Assembly (NCBI RefSeq): GCF_022129235.1
Contig: NZ_JADQAI010000004.1
Span: forward strand, 124,001 to 188,000
Length of the DNA stretch: 64,000 nucleotides
Source of the DNA: Psychrobacter sp. Ps6
GTDB taxonomy: Bacteria; Pseudomonadota; Gammaproteobacteria; Pseudomonadales; Moraxellaceae
Reading direction: 5' to 3'
A program made the position numbers and the translations under genes. Each line of letters starts with the position of its first letter. Within the stretch, counting starts at the first letter, position 1. This document shows, piece by piece, positions 19,029 through 27,815 of the stretch. Under the pieces are notes generated by a model. It saw nothing but the letters and a program-made list of their open reading frames with translations. It was not told the origin of the DNA and made no database searches.

Positions 19029-19669
19029 CGTTTATGGGTTTCCTATTTGCTAAAAGAGTATTGGGAAATATCTCAAATGAAAAGGTAAATATAGATTAGT
19101 AAAATTATTGGTTGAAAATGCGAATGATTTCTAAATTTATAATGTTGTTATAAATAGTGCTTTTATAAAGTGTTCATACGTTCGTAAAGTAAGGGCTATA
19201 CATGCCGATTTACTGTTTGCTTATTTTGCAGTCTTTGATGCGATTGATTTCTGTTCGACTAAGCAAATCTAAATCAAATCCCTGTTAAGTAACAGGCATC
19301 GTTTGTTATGGTTTTGACCAAAAATGTCATTTTGTAGAGGAGTTTGTCGTTTGAACTGTCGTTCGAGCTAATGATTAATAACGTTTACAACGCCTTACTT
19401 TATTGTTATGGCGACCGCATTATTCAAGGTGTGATTGCGCATCTGACGCAGTTGGTAACAAAATAATTGCATAATATGAATGGCTTGGGTTGATGCGCTA
19501 CGGGCGGCTGCGTCAGTAAGACAAAAGTCTCGGCAACCAAACGGCGAATGTCTTATACTAGGGGGCTTGATTTATAGGCGAGCGCCTTGATAAACCAGTA
19601 GTGATAAATCATGGAACCGCATAGGTGCCAGCAGTGAAAAAACAGCAATGATCAATCAGTGAGGCAAGT
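19029..19669. other. Long intergenic region between uvrA and the MFS gene
   Basis: About 641 bases with no coding frame I can support. It should hold the divergent promoters of uvrA and the transporter. A TATACT at 19554-19559 could be a -10 box for the transporter, but no good -35 is seen. No LexA-type operator is recognisable. Confidence 0.4.
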
Positions 19670-21034
19670 ATGAATAGCGTAGAGAAACGGGCAATCCTCG
19701 GAGTCGGTGGCATCTTTGCCTTGCGTATGATTGGCTTGTTTATGATTGTGCCGGTGTTTTCTGTTTATGGTGACAATTATGCACATGCGACGCCGTTTTT
19801 GATTGGCTTGGCAGTTGGTATTTATGGACTAGGACAAGCAATCTTTCAGATACCGATGAGCCTTGCCGCTGATAAATTCCCGCGTAAACCGATTATATTT
19901 TTAGGGCTGATACTGTTCGCTGTCGGCGGCATGATTGCAGCAAATGCGACGGATATCTATGAAGTGATTATCGGTCGAGCGCTGGCAGGCAGTGGCGCGG
20001 TCTCTGCCGTACTCATGGCGCTATTGGCTGATGTGACACGTGAAGAGATGCGTACCAAAGCAATGGCGACAATGGGTTTGACCATTGGAACGTCCATCAT
20101 GCTTGCTTTTGCTTTTGGCCCTTTATTGGTCGGTGCGCTTGGTATCTCGGGATTGTTTTGGCTGACGGCAGGTTTTGCTGTTTTAGCTATGTTGCTACTG
20201 CTGATGGTGCCCACACCTTTACGTGTGCTCAAGCATAATCTGGACAACAAATCGATTCGCGAGCAGTTAGCGACTGTCCTGAAAGTAGGGGATTTGAATC
20301 GCTTACATATTGGTGTCTTTGCGCTACATCTAACGATGACTGCTATATTTGTCATACTACCGCATCAGCTCAAAGACATCATGGGTTTGTCGGTGAGTCA
20401 GCAGGGCATGGTTTATTTACCGCTCTTGTTTGTTGGTTTCGCAGTCGCGATTCCCTTTATCATCATTGCCGAAAAGAAACGTAAAATGCGCCAAGTATTT
20501 TTGAGCGCCATTGCAGTAATGACCGCAGCCTTGGCATTTCTTGCTTTTGGTAGTCAGGTTGGTGTTGGTATTATTTTTGGATTGCTACTGTATTTTATGG
20601 GCTTTAATTTGCTTGAGGCAACGATTCCATCTTGGATATCCAAGCGTGCACCAGTCGCCAATAAAGCGACCGCAATGGGGCTCAACTCATCGAGTCAGTT
20701 TTTAGGTGCGTTCGTTGGTGGCGCGATGGGCGGGCTGCTATTGAATCAGCCTAATCTGCTGGCATGGGGGCTATTGGCACTTGTCATGGGCATCGCATTG
20801 CTGCTGATTATACCTATTGCCCAGCCACCTTATTTATCAAGCACGACAGTGACCATTCCTAAAAACATCAATATCCAAGAGTGGTCACGTCAAATGCTAG
20901 CAGTCGATGGCGTAGATGAGCTGGTCGTGATGGCAAAAGAGCAGGTCGCTTATCTCAAGTTAGATAAGACCCAAATAACGGATGAGTCACGACAGGCGCT
21001 ATCGCATTTGGCGCAAAGTCCGCTAGATATTTAG
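19670..21034 (+). CDS. YajR-like MFS transporter
   Basis: A 454-residue major facilitator with 12 predicted helices, the same length as E. coli YajR. The MFS signature between helices 2 and 3 is present (LAADKFPRKPIIFLG, about residues 64-78), and motif-B-like IIGRALAGSGAVSAV follows. After the last helix comes a cytosolic domain of about 70 residues (INIQEWSRQMLAVDGVDELVVMAKEQVAYLK) that matches the ferredoxin-like YAM domain of YajR. The substrate of YajR-type proteins is unknown; drug or proton-coupled efflux is inferred. The GAGGC ribosome site supports the start. Confidence 0.88.
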   Translation: MNSVEKRAILGVGGIFALRMIGLFMIVPVFSVYGDNYAHATPFLIGLAVGIYGLGQAIFQIPMSLAADKFPRKPIIFLGLILFAVGGMIAANATDIYEVIIGRALAGSGAVSAVLMALLADVTREEMRTKAMATMGLTIGTSIMLAFAFGPLLVGALGISGLFWLTAGFAVLAMLLLLMVPTPLRVLKHNLDNKSIREQLATVLKVGDLNRLHIGVFALHLTMTAIFVILPHQLKDIMGLSVSQQGMVYLPLLFVGFAVAIPFIIIAEKKRKMRQVFLSAIAVMTAALAFLAFGSQVGVGIIFGLLLYFMGFNLLEATIPSWISKRAPVANKATAMGLNSSSQFLGAFVGGAMGGLLLNQPNLLAWGLLALVMGIALLLIIPIAQPPYLSSTTVTIPKNINIQEWSRQMLAVDGVDELVVMAKEQVAYLKLDKTQITDESRQALSHLAQSPLDI

Positions 21035-21163
21035 TACGCGATATAAGTAAAATTTTCAGATGAATAAAAATAAATAGGCATAACTAATTAGACAATAACC
21101 CCGTAGGCCGCCATTATTAATCAGTGACCGCGAAATGATTATCTCAATTTAAAAGGAATTAAT

Positions 21164-21721
21164 ATGAGTAAGTTTAATAAGCTAGCAATAGGCTTTGGAC
21201 TGTCAGCCACGTTACTGACCTCTGGCTGTGCCACGCAAAATATTCAGGCCTATCAGAACACCACACCAACGCTTGATATGCATGAGTTTTTCTCAGGTCA
21301 GATCGAGGGTTGGGGCATGTTTCAAGGGCGTAATGGTGAGGTCAAAAAACGCTTTTATGTCGATATCGATGCAACTCACGAAGGCGATGATGTCATCGTT
21401 TTAAACGAGAAGTTTTCTTGGGCAGATGGATCAAAATCGCAGCGTATATGGCGACTGACTGAGCAAAGCGATGGACGCTGGATTGGCACAGCAGGCGACG
21501 TCGTTGGCGAGGCAACAGGCGATGTGGTAGGTAATACCCTGCATTGGGATTATGTATTAAACCTGCCAGTTGAGGACAAAACCTACAAAGTGAATTTTGA
21601 CGATTGGATGTATCTTATTAATGACGATGTCATGCTCAATCGTTCAGCCATGACAAAGTTTGGCGTCGAGTTAGGCAGCGTGACGTTAAGCATGCACCGT
21701 AAGAGCTCTTCCACTAAATAA
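21164..21721 (+). CDS. DUF3833 family lipoprotein
   Basis: A 185-residue lipoprotein with a signal peptide ending at LLTSGC (cysteine at residue 23). The mature domain matches DUF3833: FFSGQIEGWGMFQGRNGEVKKRF, KFSWADGSKSQRIWRL, and LHWDYVLNLPVEDKTYKVNFDDWMY. The fold resembles a lipocalin-like barrel, but function is unknown. A strong AAAAGGA site precedes the ATG. It sits between the MFS gene and ssb, all on the plus strand with gaps large enough for separate promoters. Confidence 0.85.
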   Translation: MSKFNKLAIGFGLSATLLTSGCATQNIQAYQNTTPTLDMHEFFSGQIEGWGMFQGRNGEVKKRFYVDIDATHEGDDVIVLNEKFSWADGSKSQRIWRLTEQSDGRWIGTAGDVVGEATGDVVGNTLHWDYVLNLPVEDKTYKVNFDDWMYLINDDVMLNRSAMTKFGVELGSVTLSMHRKSSSTK

Positions 21722-21969
21722 CGTGATAGCGAGCAAGGTGCTAATCAGAACTGATAGAATTTGAAGGTGTTCATGCCTATTTTAAAATGGCAAAATAGAG
21801 GCGTGTTTGTTGGTTAAACTTTTATCTTGCCTACCTAAGCGACATAGATTGACGTTTATCATAGCTAGCCTGTAGATATTCGAACAAAAATTGGTTAAAG
21901 TAAAATCATATCATCGGTAGGACGTGTAGGTTCTATCGAATAATTATTCATAAGTAAAAGGACGGTATC

Positions 21970-22587
21970 ATGCGCGGAGTTAATAAAGTTATCATTATCG
22001 GTAACCTTGGAGCAGATCCTGAGGCACGCCAGTTCAATAATGGCGGTAGCGTGACCAACATCTCGGTTGCGACATCTGAGCAGTGGACGGATAAACAAAG
22101 TGGTGAAAAAAGAGAAGCGACAGAATGGCATCGTATCTCGCTTTTTAACCGTTTAGGCGAAATCGCCGCGCAGTATTTGCGCAAAGGCAGCAAAGTCTAT
22201 ATCGAAGGCAGCTTGCGTACGCGTAAGTATCAAGATCAAAATGGTCAAGACCGTTATATCACTGAGATTCGTGCTGAGCAAATGCAGATGCTTGATGGTA
22301 TCAGTGGTGGTCAAAGCGATAATGGAGGCTTTGGTAACAATCAAGGTGGCCAGAATTCAAACAGTTACGGCAACCAAGGCAACCAAAATAACTTTGGTCA
22401 GCACGCGGGTAACCAACCAGCACAGCAAGGTGGCTACAATAACCAATCGAATGGTGGTCAAAACAGCTTTAATAACCAAAATGCACCGGCTCCGCAAAAT
22501 CAGTTTAATCAACCCGCGCAAAAACCTACGCAATCTAAGCCTACAGCAATGCCAGATGGCCCTGTAGATGATGATATTCCGTTCTAG
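21970..22587 (+). CDS. ssb: Single-stranded DNA-binding protein (SSB)
   Basis: SSB coats single-stranded DNA in replication, recombination and repair. The OB fold occupies residues 1-110 ([17 protein letters not shown] at the N-terminus, then [36 protein letters not shown]). A Gln/Asn/Gly-rich flexible linker follows (about 118-190), and the acidic tip DDDIPF that recruits partner proteins ends the chain. At 205 residues it is a little longer than E. coli SSB (178), all from the linker. AAAAGGA lies before the ATG, and a strong terminator follows. Confidence 0.97.
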   Translation: MRGVNKVIIIGNLGADPEARQFNNGGSVTNISVATSEQWTDKQSGEKREATEWHRISLFNRLGEIAAQYLRKGSKVYIEGSLRTRKYQDQNGQDRYITEIRAEQMQMLDGISGGQSDNGGFGNNQGGQNSNSYGNQGNQNNFGQHAGNQPAQQGGYNNQSNGGQNSFNNQNAPAPQNQFNQPAQKPTQSKPTAMPDGPVDDDIPF

Positions 22588-22607
22588 GATAATAAGATAC
22601 TGTATTT

Positions 22608-22636
22608 AAAAAGCCCCGCTATTAGCGGGGCTTTTT
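22608..22636 (+). terminator. Rho-independent terminator after ssb
   Basis: A GC-rich 9-bp stem (AGCCCCGCT/AGCGGGGCT, 22612-22620 with 22624-22632) with a 3-base loop is followed by a run of T residues 21 bases beyond the ssb stop codon. Confidence 0.93.
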
Positions 22637-23170
22637 AATGCCTATCAATAAATATGTGATAAAGAAAGTACACGCTTAAGATTTTATTAAACAGACATCA
22701 AATATAAAAAATGTACGCACTATTCACCATTAACATTATTAAAAAAACAAAACTTATGTTTATATTATTTTATCTTTAGATGGTATAAAACTGCTATTAG
22801 ATCGTTTATTCAAGATATATGGTTACGGCTATTCATTTATAAAATGCATCTTATAAAGACAATATTTATCATTGTTTTCATCATCAGTTTTTATATTGAA
22901 ATTTATAAAAACTACCTTTCATACCTTATATAAACCGTTTGTGCTATCCGATTCAATTAGTGCTAACAGTCTGTTAATGATATTGATATACTCTATTTAA
23001 TTAAATAGTGTAGCTGAATTTAAGCGCTAAGGTTGCATGTAAAGCATCAGTTAACAATAATTTTAAATCTATTAGAGTTTGGCCATTCATGGCTGAAAGG
23101 AACAAAAATTATCTGGGTTGGCGTCTTATCAGTAAGGTGTTTACCTTGCTGTCAATACTGAGTATAAAGA
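22637..23170. other. Long AT-rich intergenic region with a 16-bp palindrome
   Basis: More than 530 bases without a gene. The main feature is a perfect palindrome, CTATTTAATTAAATAG, at 22993-23008, lying directly after a TATACT hexamer (22987-22992) that could be a -10 box for the gene at 23171. No good -35 is visible. Confidence 0.45.
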
Positions 23171-23845
23171 ATGAACTACGGTGATGTGTTTCGCAAAAGT
23201 GATTTAGGTAGAGCAGAAATAAAGTCTCAAAGTCTCGGTATATTGCCGCGAGAAGCGAGAACATTACTGATCATGATTGATGGCAAGCGCACGTATCAAA
23301 ACTACTTTGATACGCTCGATAATAGCAAAATGTTTGCTGATTTTGGCGGTGTCGGATCTTTATTTGAATTGCTTGTGGAGCTTGAATATATTGAATTGAT
23401 TAGTGCTGCTAACCCGAGTTCTCAAATCCAAACAGCGCCTCAAGTATCTACTGTAACCGAAGCATCGGCTATCTCTCAAGTGCTAGCCACTGAGCAGTCT
23501 CAATTCACAGACAGCTCATTTGATGTCAGTACTAAAATAGAGTTTGATCGTACTTTTAATAGCAAACCGCCTAATAAAATTGCAGAGGCTGGCAAAAAAT
23601 CTATCGGTAATATATTTAAGTCAAAAGTTGCTGGTGCTAACTATGGAACCATTAAATCTGACTTGGCAACTTATATTGAAAAAAACGCACCGCCTGCAGA
23701 AGCGTGGGGTTATTTATTGGGGTTAGAGCAGTGTGAGGACAGCACGCAATTATTGCTGCTAGCACAAGAAGTACAAAAGAGCAGTAACATGAATCTGGCA
23801 CGTGGTATGAGCGAATTTATCAAAAAAATCCAACAATCACGTTAG
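23171..23845 (+). CDS. Hypothetical protein upstream of the BLUF genes
   Basis: A 224-residue soluble protein of unknown function. The N-terminal 75 residues look like a small helical domain (KSQSLGILPREARTLLIMIDGKRTY, then GGVGSLFELLVELEYIELI), a pattern reminiscent of a winged-helix fold that I cannot confirm. A Ser/Thr/Gln-rich linker follows (about 80-125), then a C-terminal helical domain (about 150-222). No membrane or export signal is seen. It is the first of a plus-strand run with two BLUF photoreceptor genes 117 bases downstream, so it may belong to the same light-related group. Confidence 0.65.
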   Translation: MNYGDVFRKSDLGRAEIKSQSLGILPREARTLLIMIDGKRTYQNYFDTLDNSKMFADFGGVGSLFELLVELEYIELISAANPSSQIQTAPQVSTVTEASAISQVLATEQSQFTDSSFDVSTKIEFDRTFNSKPPNKIAEAGKKSIGNIFKSKVAGANYGTIKSDLATYIEKNAPPAEAWGYLLGLEQCEDSTQLLLLAQEVQKSSNMNLARGMSEFIKKIQQSR

Positions 23846-23962
23846 CCCATTTAGTGATAAACGTTTGAATTAGAGACACGCCCTAGTGCCGCCATTGTTG
23901 AATCATTAGAAATATCTGCACCGCCTCTTTTTATAAATCTAGCAAATTAATTGGAAAAAATT

Positions 23963-24490
23963 ATGGAATCAGTCGACCTTTCAGAGTCAAGTCGTCTAAA
24001 AATGCTGCATGGTGAGCATATCATTCTACGTTTGACTTATATCAGTCGTTACAACAACAATAACCTCAGCGGCGAGGTGACTCGTATCCTTGAGGAGGCT
24101 CAGCAAAATAACGAGCGCAATGGTATCACTGGTGCTTTGGTGTTTAACCACAACTACTTTTTGCAAAGTATCGAAGGAGCAAGGCCGGTTATCAATGGCC
24201 TGCTTAGAAAACTTGTGCAAGATGAGCGTCATCATTCTCTGCAGGTGATAGAGTGCCGTGAAGTTGAGCAGCGTCATTGGAGTAAATGGTCAATGAAGTA
24301 CTTGATTCCAAGTGAAGAAAACAAAGGACTGGCGTTAAAATTCTCGACAGGAAGTGAGTTCAATCCTTACTTAATGAGTACCAACCAAATCACAATGCTG
24401 ATTGATAGATTATCTGAGCTGCAAGAGCAACAAGCAAAGAGTGACGTGCAGACCATTCAGAAGAAAAAACCTTGGTACGATTTTAGTTAG
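23963..24490 (+). CDS. BLUF domain blue-light photoreceptor (first of tandem pair)
   Basis: A 175-residue protein that is almost entirely a BLUF (FAD-binding blue-light sensor) domain. Every photocycle residue sits at the spacing known from AppA: Tyr26, Asn50, Gln68, Trp109 and Met111, matching AppA Y21, N45, Q63, W104 and M106. The surrounding signatures NERNGITGALVF, YFLQSIEG and DERHHSLQ are also typical. No output domain follows apart from a short helical tail, so it must signal through a partner. The start is reassigned from an upstream TTG to the ATG at 23963. A second BLUF gene follows 56 bases downstream. Confidence 0.93.
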   Translation: MESVDLSESSRLKMLHGEHIILRLTYISRYNNNNLSGEVTRILEEAQQNNERNGITGALVFNHNYFLQSIEGARPVINGLLRKLVQDERHHSLQVIECREVEQRHWSKWSMKYLIPSEENKGLALKFSTGSEFNPYLMSTNQITMLIDRLSELQEQQAKSDVQTIQKKKPWYDFS

Positions 24491-24546
24491 TCCATCGATA
24501 CTGATAACCAGACCTGAACCCACGACACTTGTATGAGAGAAAAGCT

Positions 24547-24984
24547 ATGAACTCAGTAACGACAGATGCACACATTTTAATCAGCATGACCTACGCCAGC
24601 CGTGCAAACCCAAATGTATCAGCGACCGATTTCAATGAAATACTACAGCAAGCTCAGACAAACAACGCTGCTAATGGTATCACTGGAATGCTCACGTTTA
24701 ATAAAGATTATTTTTTGCAGACGATAGAAGGCCCAAGAGCGCAAATTAATCGATTGCTACACAGTCTCATCGTTGATAAGCGTCATCATGATTTACAGAT
24801 TATTGACACACGTGAGCTAAAGCATAGAGAATGGTCAAACTGGTCGATGAACTATGCGTCTCCGACCGAAGAAAACGCCGCAATCTATTTGAAATACTCT
24901 ACGACTATTGGTTTTAATCCTTATCTGCTAAATGCTGAATCTGCTTATGGGTTAATGAATGAGCTAAGTGTACAAAAAGGCTAA
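24547..24984 (+). CDS. BLUF domain blue-light photoreceptor (second of tandem pair)
   Basis: A 145-residue single-domain BLUF protein, clearly a paralogue of the preceding gene. It keeps the complete set of flavin and hydrogen-bond residues at AppA spacing: Tyr16, Asn40, Gln58, Trp99 and Met101. Signatures are NAANGITGMLTF, YFLQTIEG and DKRHHDLQ. It lacks the longer N-terminal and C-terminal ends of its neighbour, so the two probably have different partners or sensitivities. The ATG at 24547 follows a GAGAGAAAAG site; an earlier TTG is less likely. The pair looks like a local duplication that has since diverged. Confidence 0.93.
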   Translation: MNSVTTDAHILISMTYASRANPNVSATDFNEILQQAQTNNAANGITGMLTFNKDYFLQTIEGPRAQINRLLHSLIVDKRHHDLQIIDTRELKHREWSNWSMNYASPTEENAAIYLKYSTTIGFNPYLLNAESAYGLMNELSVQKG

Positions 24985-25437
24985 ATAAAAGTCGTTAGGG
25001 TTTAGACAAGTATTCGTTCGCAAGCTCATATGCTTTTGCTACAGCGCCTAATTATTAGATGCTAATAAACCAGATTTATTAATATAGTGTATTAATGAAT
25101 ATTATTTTATTAAAAAACGAAAAAGTACTAATATTCAAGAATATCGCATTTAAGAAGTGCTGTAAAAATAGAAGTTTGTTGAGTTAAGTTTCAATAAGTA
25201 ATTATTGTCGATAGCCATTTGCTATATAAGGTATAATGAATGCTTGTGGTTACCAGCAATATTTTTATTATTCATGTTCATTAAAATAATTATGAATAAT
25301 CTTTGATTAATTAAAAATCAAATGAACCCTTAAAAACTATTAATCTTTTAATAATGCATGAGTCATCATTCAGGTATCTCAATAGGTACAATGTCTCTAT
25401 TGAGGTGATATTTTTTTATCCGACAGTTGGACTTACT
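24985..25437. other. AT-rich region upstream of the H-NS gene
   Basis: About 450 very AT-rich bases with no supported gene. TATAAT at 25232-25237 is a perfect -10 hexamer about 200 bases ahead of the H-NS start, but no good -35 is seen at normal spacing. Such AT-rich DNA is a plausible H-NS autoregulation target. Confidence 0.4.
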
Positions 25438-25761
25438 ATGAGTAAAAATAACGCAATTGATTTAGATAACTTAAACGTAGATGAACTACGTGCCATCACC
25501 GAAAATGCACAGCAGCTTATTGCCAAAAAACAGCATCAGCGTTTGTACGATGCTTATATGCAGTTTGAGCAAATTGCAGAAGACAGCAACGCTACAATTG
25601 AAGAGATCTTAAAAGCTGGCGAAAAACTAGAGAAAAAACGCAGTATTAAATACCGTAATACTGATAATAAGGAAGAAACTTGGACTGGTCGTGGACGTAA
25701 ACCAACGTGGTTGGTTGAAGCCCTAGCAGCAGGTCGTGATCTTGAAGATTTTGCTATCTAA
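25438..25761 (+). CDS. hns: H-NS family nucleoid-associated protein
   Basis: A 107-residue H-NS-type protein. The N-terminal half (about residues 5-60) is a helical oligomerisation region with heptad character, and the C-terminal half has the DNA-binding loop: YRNTDNKEETWTGRGRKPTWL, with the GRGRKP motif that enters the minor groove of AT-rich DNA. It should silence AT-rich and acquired genes. The start is reassigned to the ATG at 25438; the earlier frame opening would add 28 residues that do not fit the family. It is followed by a terminator and sits directly downstream of the BLUF pair. Confidence 0.92.
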   Translation: MSKNNAIDLDNLNVDELRAITENAQQLIAKKQHQRLYDAYMQFEQIAEDSNATIEEILKAGEKLEKKRSIKYRNTDNKEETWTGRGRKPTWLVEALAAGRDLEDFAI

Positions 25762-25880
25762 TTAGGCTATCCAACCAGATAGTTTCGAGTCGTAACACAG
25801 TACGAGACGGAGCGTAGCAGTCTTATGGATAATGGTTTATTTACAATCATTTAGCCATAAACGCTGAAGCTTTGCCAAAT

Positions 25881-25936
25881 AAAAAAGCCAGTATCTCTAT
25901 TGCCAATATTTTGGTAAAAAGATACTGGCTTTTTTT
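25881..25936 (+). terminator. Rho-independent terminator after hns
   Basis: A 16-bp stem (AAAAAAGCCAGTATCT with its complement, 25881-25896 and 25920-25935) encloses a 23-base loop that can itself pair (TGCCAA/TTGGTA), followed by a T tract. Confidence 0.85.
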
Positions 25937-26003
25937 CTGTCATCTATAGGTCATTGTTTGTTATGATAATGACGTTTTTGTCTTATATAAGAGTTGTACA
26001 ACC

Positions 26004-26840
26004 GTGGCCCAAGTATCTGAGTTGTCTCATAAGCGTCCCCGCAAGCTTTGGTGGCTGATCGGATTCGTATTGTTCGCCTTATTTGCTGTATTACAAATGC
26101 CAGCGGCATGGCTACTTCAAAAGTATGCACCCAATACGCCTTATGTGCAGCATGTGTCTGGCAATGTATGGCAGGGCTCTGCCATTTGGCAAATTCCTCT
26201 ATCATCGACACCGCTCACAGGGATGGCCGAATGGTCATGGCAGCCATGGCAACTGCTCACAGGAAAGCTTGGTGCCGATGTGAATATCAACTCAGAGCAA
26301 ACGAGGCTAAACGGACAGATAAAACTGGGTTTAAACTCATGGCAAGTCGATGATATGAGCGGAAAGATTGCCCCTGAGACTTTGGCAAGTGTGGTTGATT
26401 GGCAACTGCCTAATACGCCCATTCAAGTCAATGGCGTTTCGTTAAAGCGTCAGTCTAGCGACAATTCGTCATCGGAATCAGCTGAGAATGAGTCTGCTAA
26501 AAATGCGGCGGGATTTAGTGAAGCGGATGGTCAGTTGACCTGGGTTGGCGGTGAAGTCGGCTATCCTAGTGGTGGTAAGGTTTTTTATATTACTATGCCT
26601 GCATTGCGAGCTGAGCTGAGTGCTGAGCAAAAAAACAATAAAAACCTACTGCACATCAACCTACTGAACAATCAAGATAAGCGTTTGGGCGATCTGTATA
26701 TAGACGGGGACAACATGCTAGATGTTAGTCTGACTCAGCGCCTATTAGAAAACATGCCTGAATACAAAGGGCAAGCACCGCAGGATACACCAGTCGTTAG
26801 TGTGCGCCAGCCACTGCTAGCTGGTCTGGGAGCGCCCTAA
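26004..26840 (+). CDS. gspN: Type II secretion system protein N (GspN)
   Basis: GspN is an accessory inner-membrane component of the type II secretion machine. This 278-residue protein has one N-terminal membrane helix (about residues 13-33, LWWLIGFVLFALFAVLQMPAA) and a periplasmic beta-rich domain with the family segments VQHVSGNVWQGSA and SWQPWQLLTGKL. The start is a GTG preceded by AAGAG. Its stop codon abuts the ATG of gspC, so the genes form an operon. A Ser/Glu/Asn-rich loop near residues 150-170 is probably an unstructured insert. Confidence 0.88.
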   Translation: MAQVSELSHKRPRKLWWLIGFVLFALFAVLQMPAAWLLQKYAPNTPYVQHVSGNVWQGSAIWQIPLSSTPLTGMAEWSWQPWQLLTGKLGADVNINSEQTRLNGQIKLGLNSWQVDDMSGKIAPETLASVVDWQLPNTPIQVNGVSLKRQSSDNSSSESAENESAKNAAGFSEADGQLTWVGGEVGYPSGGKVFYITMPALRAELSAEQKNNKNLLHINLLNNQDKRLGDLYIDGDNMLDVSLTQRLLENMPEYKGQAPQDTPVVSVRQPLLAGLGAP

Positions 26841-27737
26841 ATGTCAAATATTACTGCCAGCCTAAAGCCTGTCGTGAATACTCTCAATCGTTTTTCAAGA
26901 TGGTTATTGCTACTGGCAATTGCTTGGCTGTGTTGGACAGCGGCGCGTCTTTTGTGGTTACTATTAGCAGCGCCCTTAGCACCTGCTTTGCCACTAGCCC
27001 CTTTGCAAAACAATATAAAGTCTGCCAATGACTATAGTGGTTTGTTTGCGATATTTGCTGATCCTGACCCTATTGCAGCGGCAGTCCAGCCACCACCTAA
27101 TGTTGAGCTTAAAGGCGTACTACTCGCCATACCGGAGAGTATGTCTTCGGCGTTACTTAACATTAATGGTGAGGTGAAAAATTACCGAATTGGTGATGGA
27201 CTAAAAGACAGTGACTATATTCTGGTCGCTGTTGACTGGAATTCGGTTATTATCGCGGATGCCAATGATAAAGAAACAGTGATTAGCATGCCAGATGCTA
27301 TGCCGCTAGATCAAAATGACATGCTGGCAGGCGGCGTCAGTAATCAGCGTTTGCCGGACAATAGTATGTTGCCGACTGCGCCTCAGACACTACAAGAGAC
27401 GCCGCCTGAACCGGCAGAGACGAATGGTGAAAGCAGTCCGCAAACGGCGATTGAAGAGGCGGTCACCGCGCTGCAAGAAAATCCTGCCAGTTATTTGAGT
27501 AGAATGGGGGTGATGGCCTCAGGCGAGAGCTATCAAGTCACCGCAGCGATGCCGTCCAAATTACGCAATCGACTCGGACTAGAGCCAGGCGACAAAGTAT
27601 TGACAGTAAACGGACAAAACGTGGGCAATAACCCTGCTCAAGATGCTGGCGTATTACAGCAAGTACAGCAAGCAGGCGAAGCACAAATCGAGGTTCAACG
27701 TGGTGAGCAAGTTATTACTATCCGTCAACAGTTCTAA
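26841..27737 (+). CDS. gspC: Type II secretion system protein C (GspC)
   Basis: GspC links the inner-membrane platform to the secretin GspD. The 298-residue protein has a single N-terminal helix (about 18-42), a homology-region domain (NVELKGVLLAIPESMSSALL, about 90-140) that contacts GspD, a Pro/Glu/Gln-rich linker (about 165-210), and a C-terminal PDZ-type domain (LRNRLGLEPGDKVLTVNGQNVG, then EAQIEVQRGEQVITI) thought to help choose substrates. It starts at the base after the gspN stop codon and precedes gspD by 78 bases. Confidence 0.92.
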   Translation: MSNITASLKPVVNTLNRFSRWLLLLAIAWLCWTAARLLWLLLAAPLAPALPLAPLQNNIKSANDYSGLFAIFADPDPIAAAVQPPPNVELKGVLLAIPESMSSALLNINGEVKNYRIGDGLKDSDYILVAVDWNSVIIADANDKETVISMPDAMPLDQNDMLAGGVSNQRLPDNSMLPTAPQTLQETPPEPAETNGESSPQTAIEEAVTALQENPASYLSRMGVMASGESYQVTAAMPSKLRNRLGLEPGDKVLTVNGQNVGNNPAQDAGVLQQVQQAGEAQIEVQRGEQVITIRQQF

Positions 27738-27815
27738 TAAGACGGACTTTTAGCAAAGATTACTCGTTAAAAACTCAGTACATATGACGCAATATCACTG
27801 TAGGTAATTATCAAT

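Noticed and set aside
19110..19135. TTGAAAATG followed by an AT-rich stretch, resembling half of a UmuDAb-type SOS operator before uvrA
   Set aside because: The matching right half (TTTCAA at proper spacing) is missing, so there is no palindrome to support it.
22608..23170. Possible small RNA gene after ssb
   Set aside because: Apart from the ssb terminator and one palindrome there is no promoter-terminator pair or stable fold that I can defend.
24985..25437. Mobile element or prophage remnant in the AT-rich region before hns
   Set aside because: No inverted terminal repeats, transposase fragments or integrase-like frames are visible.
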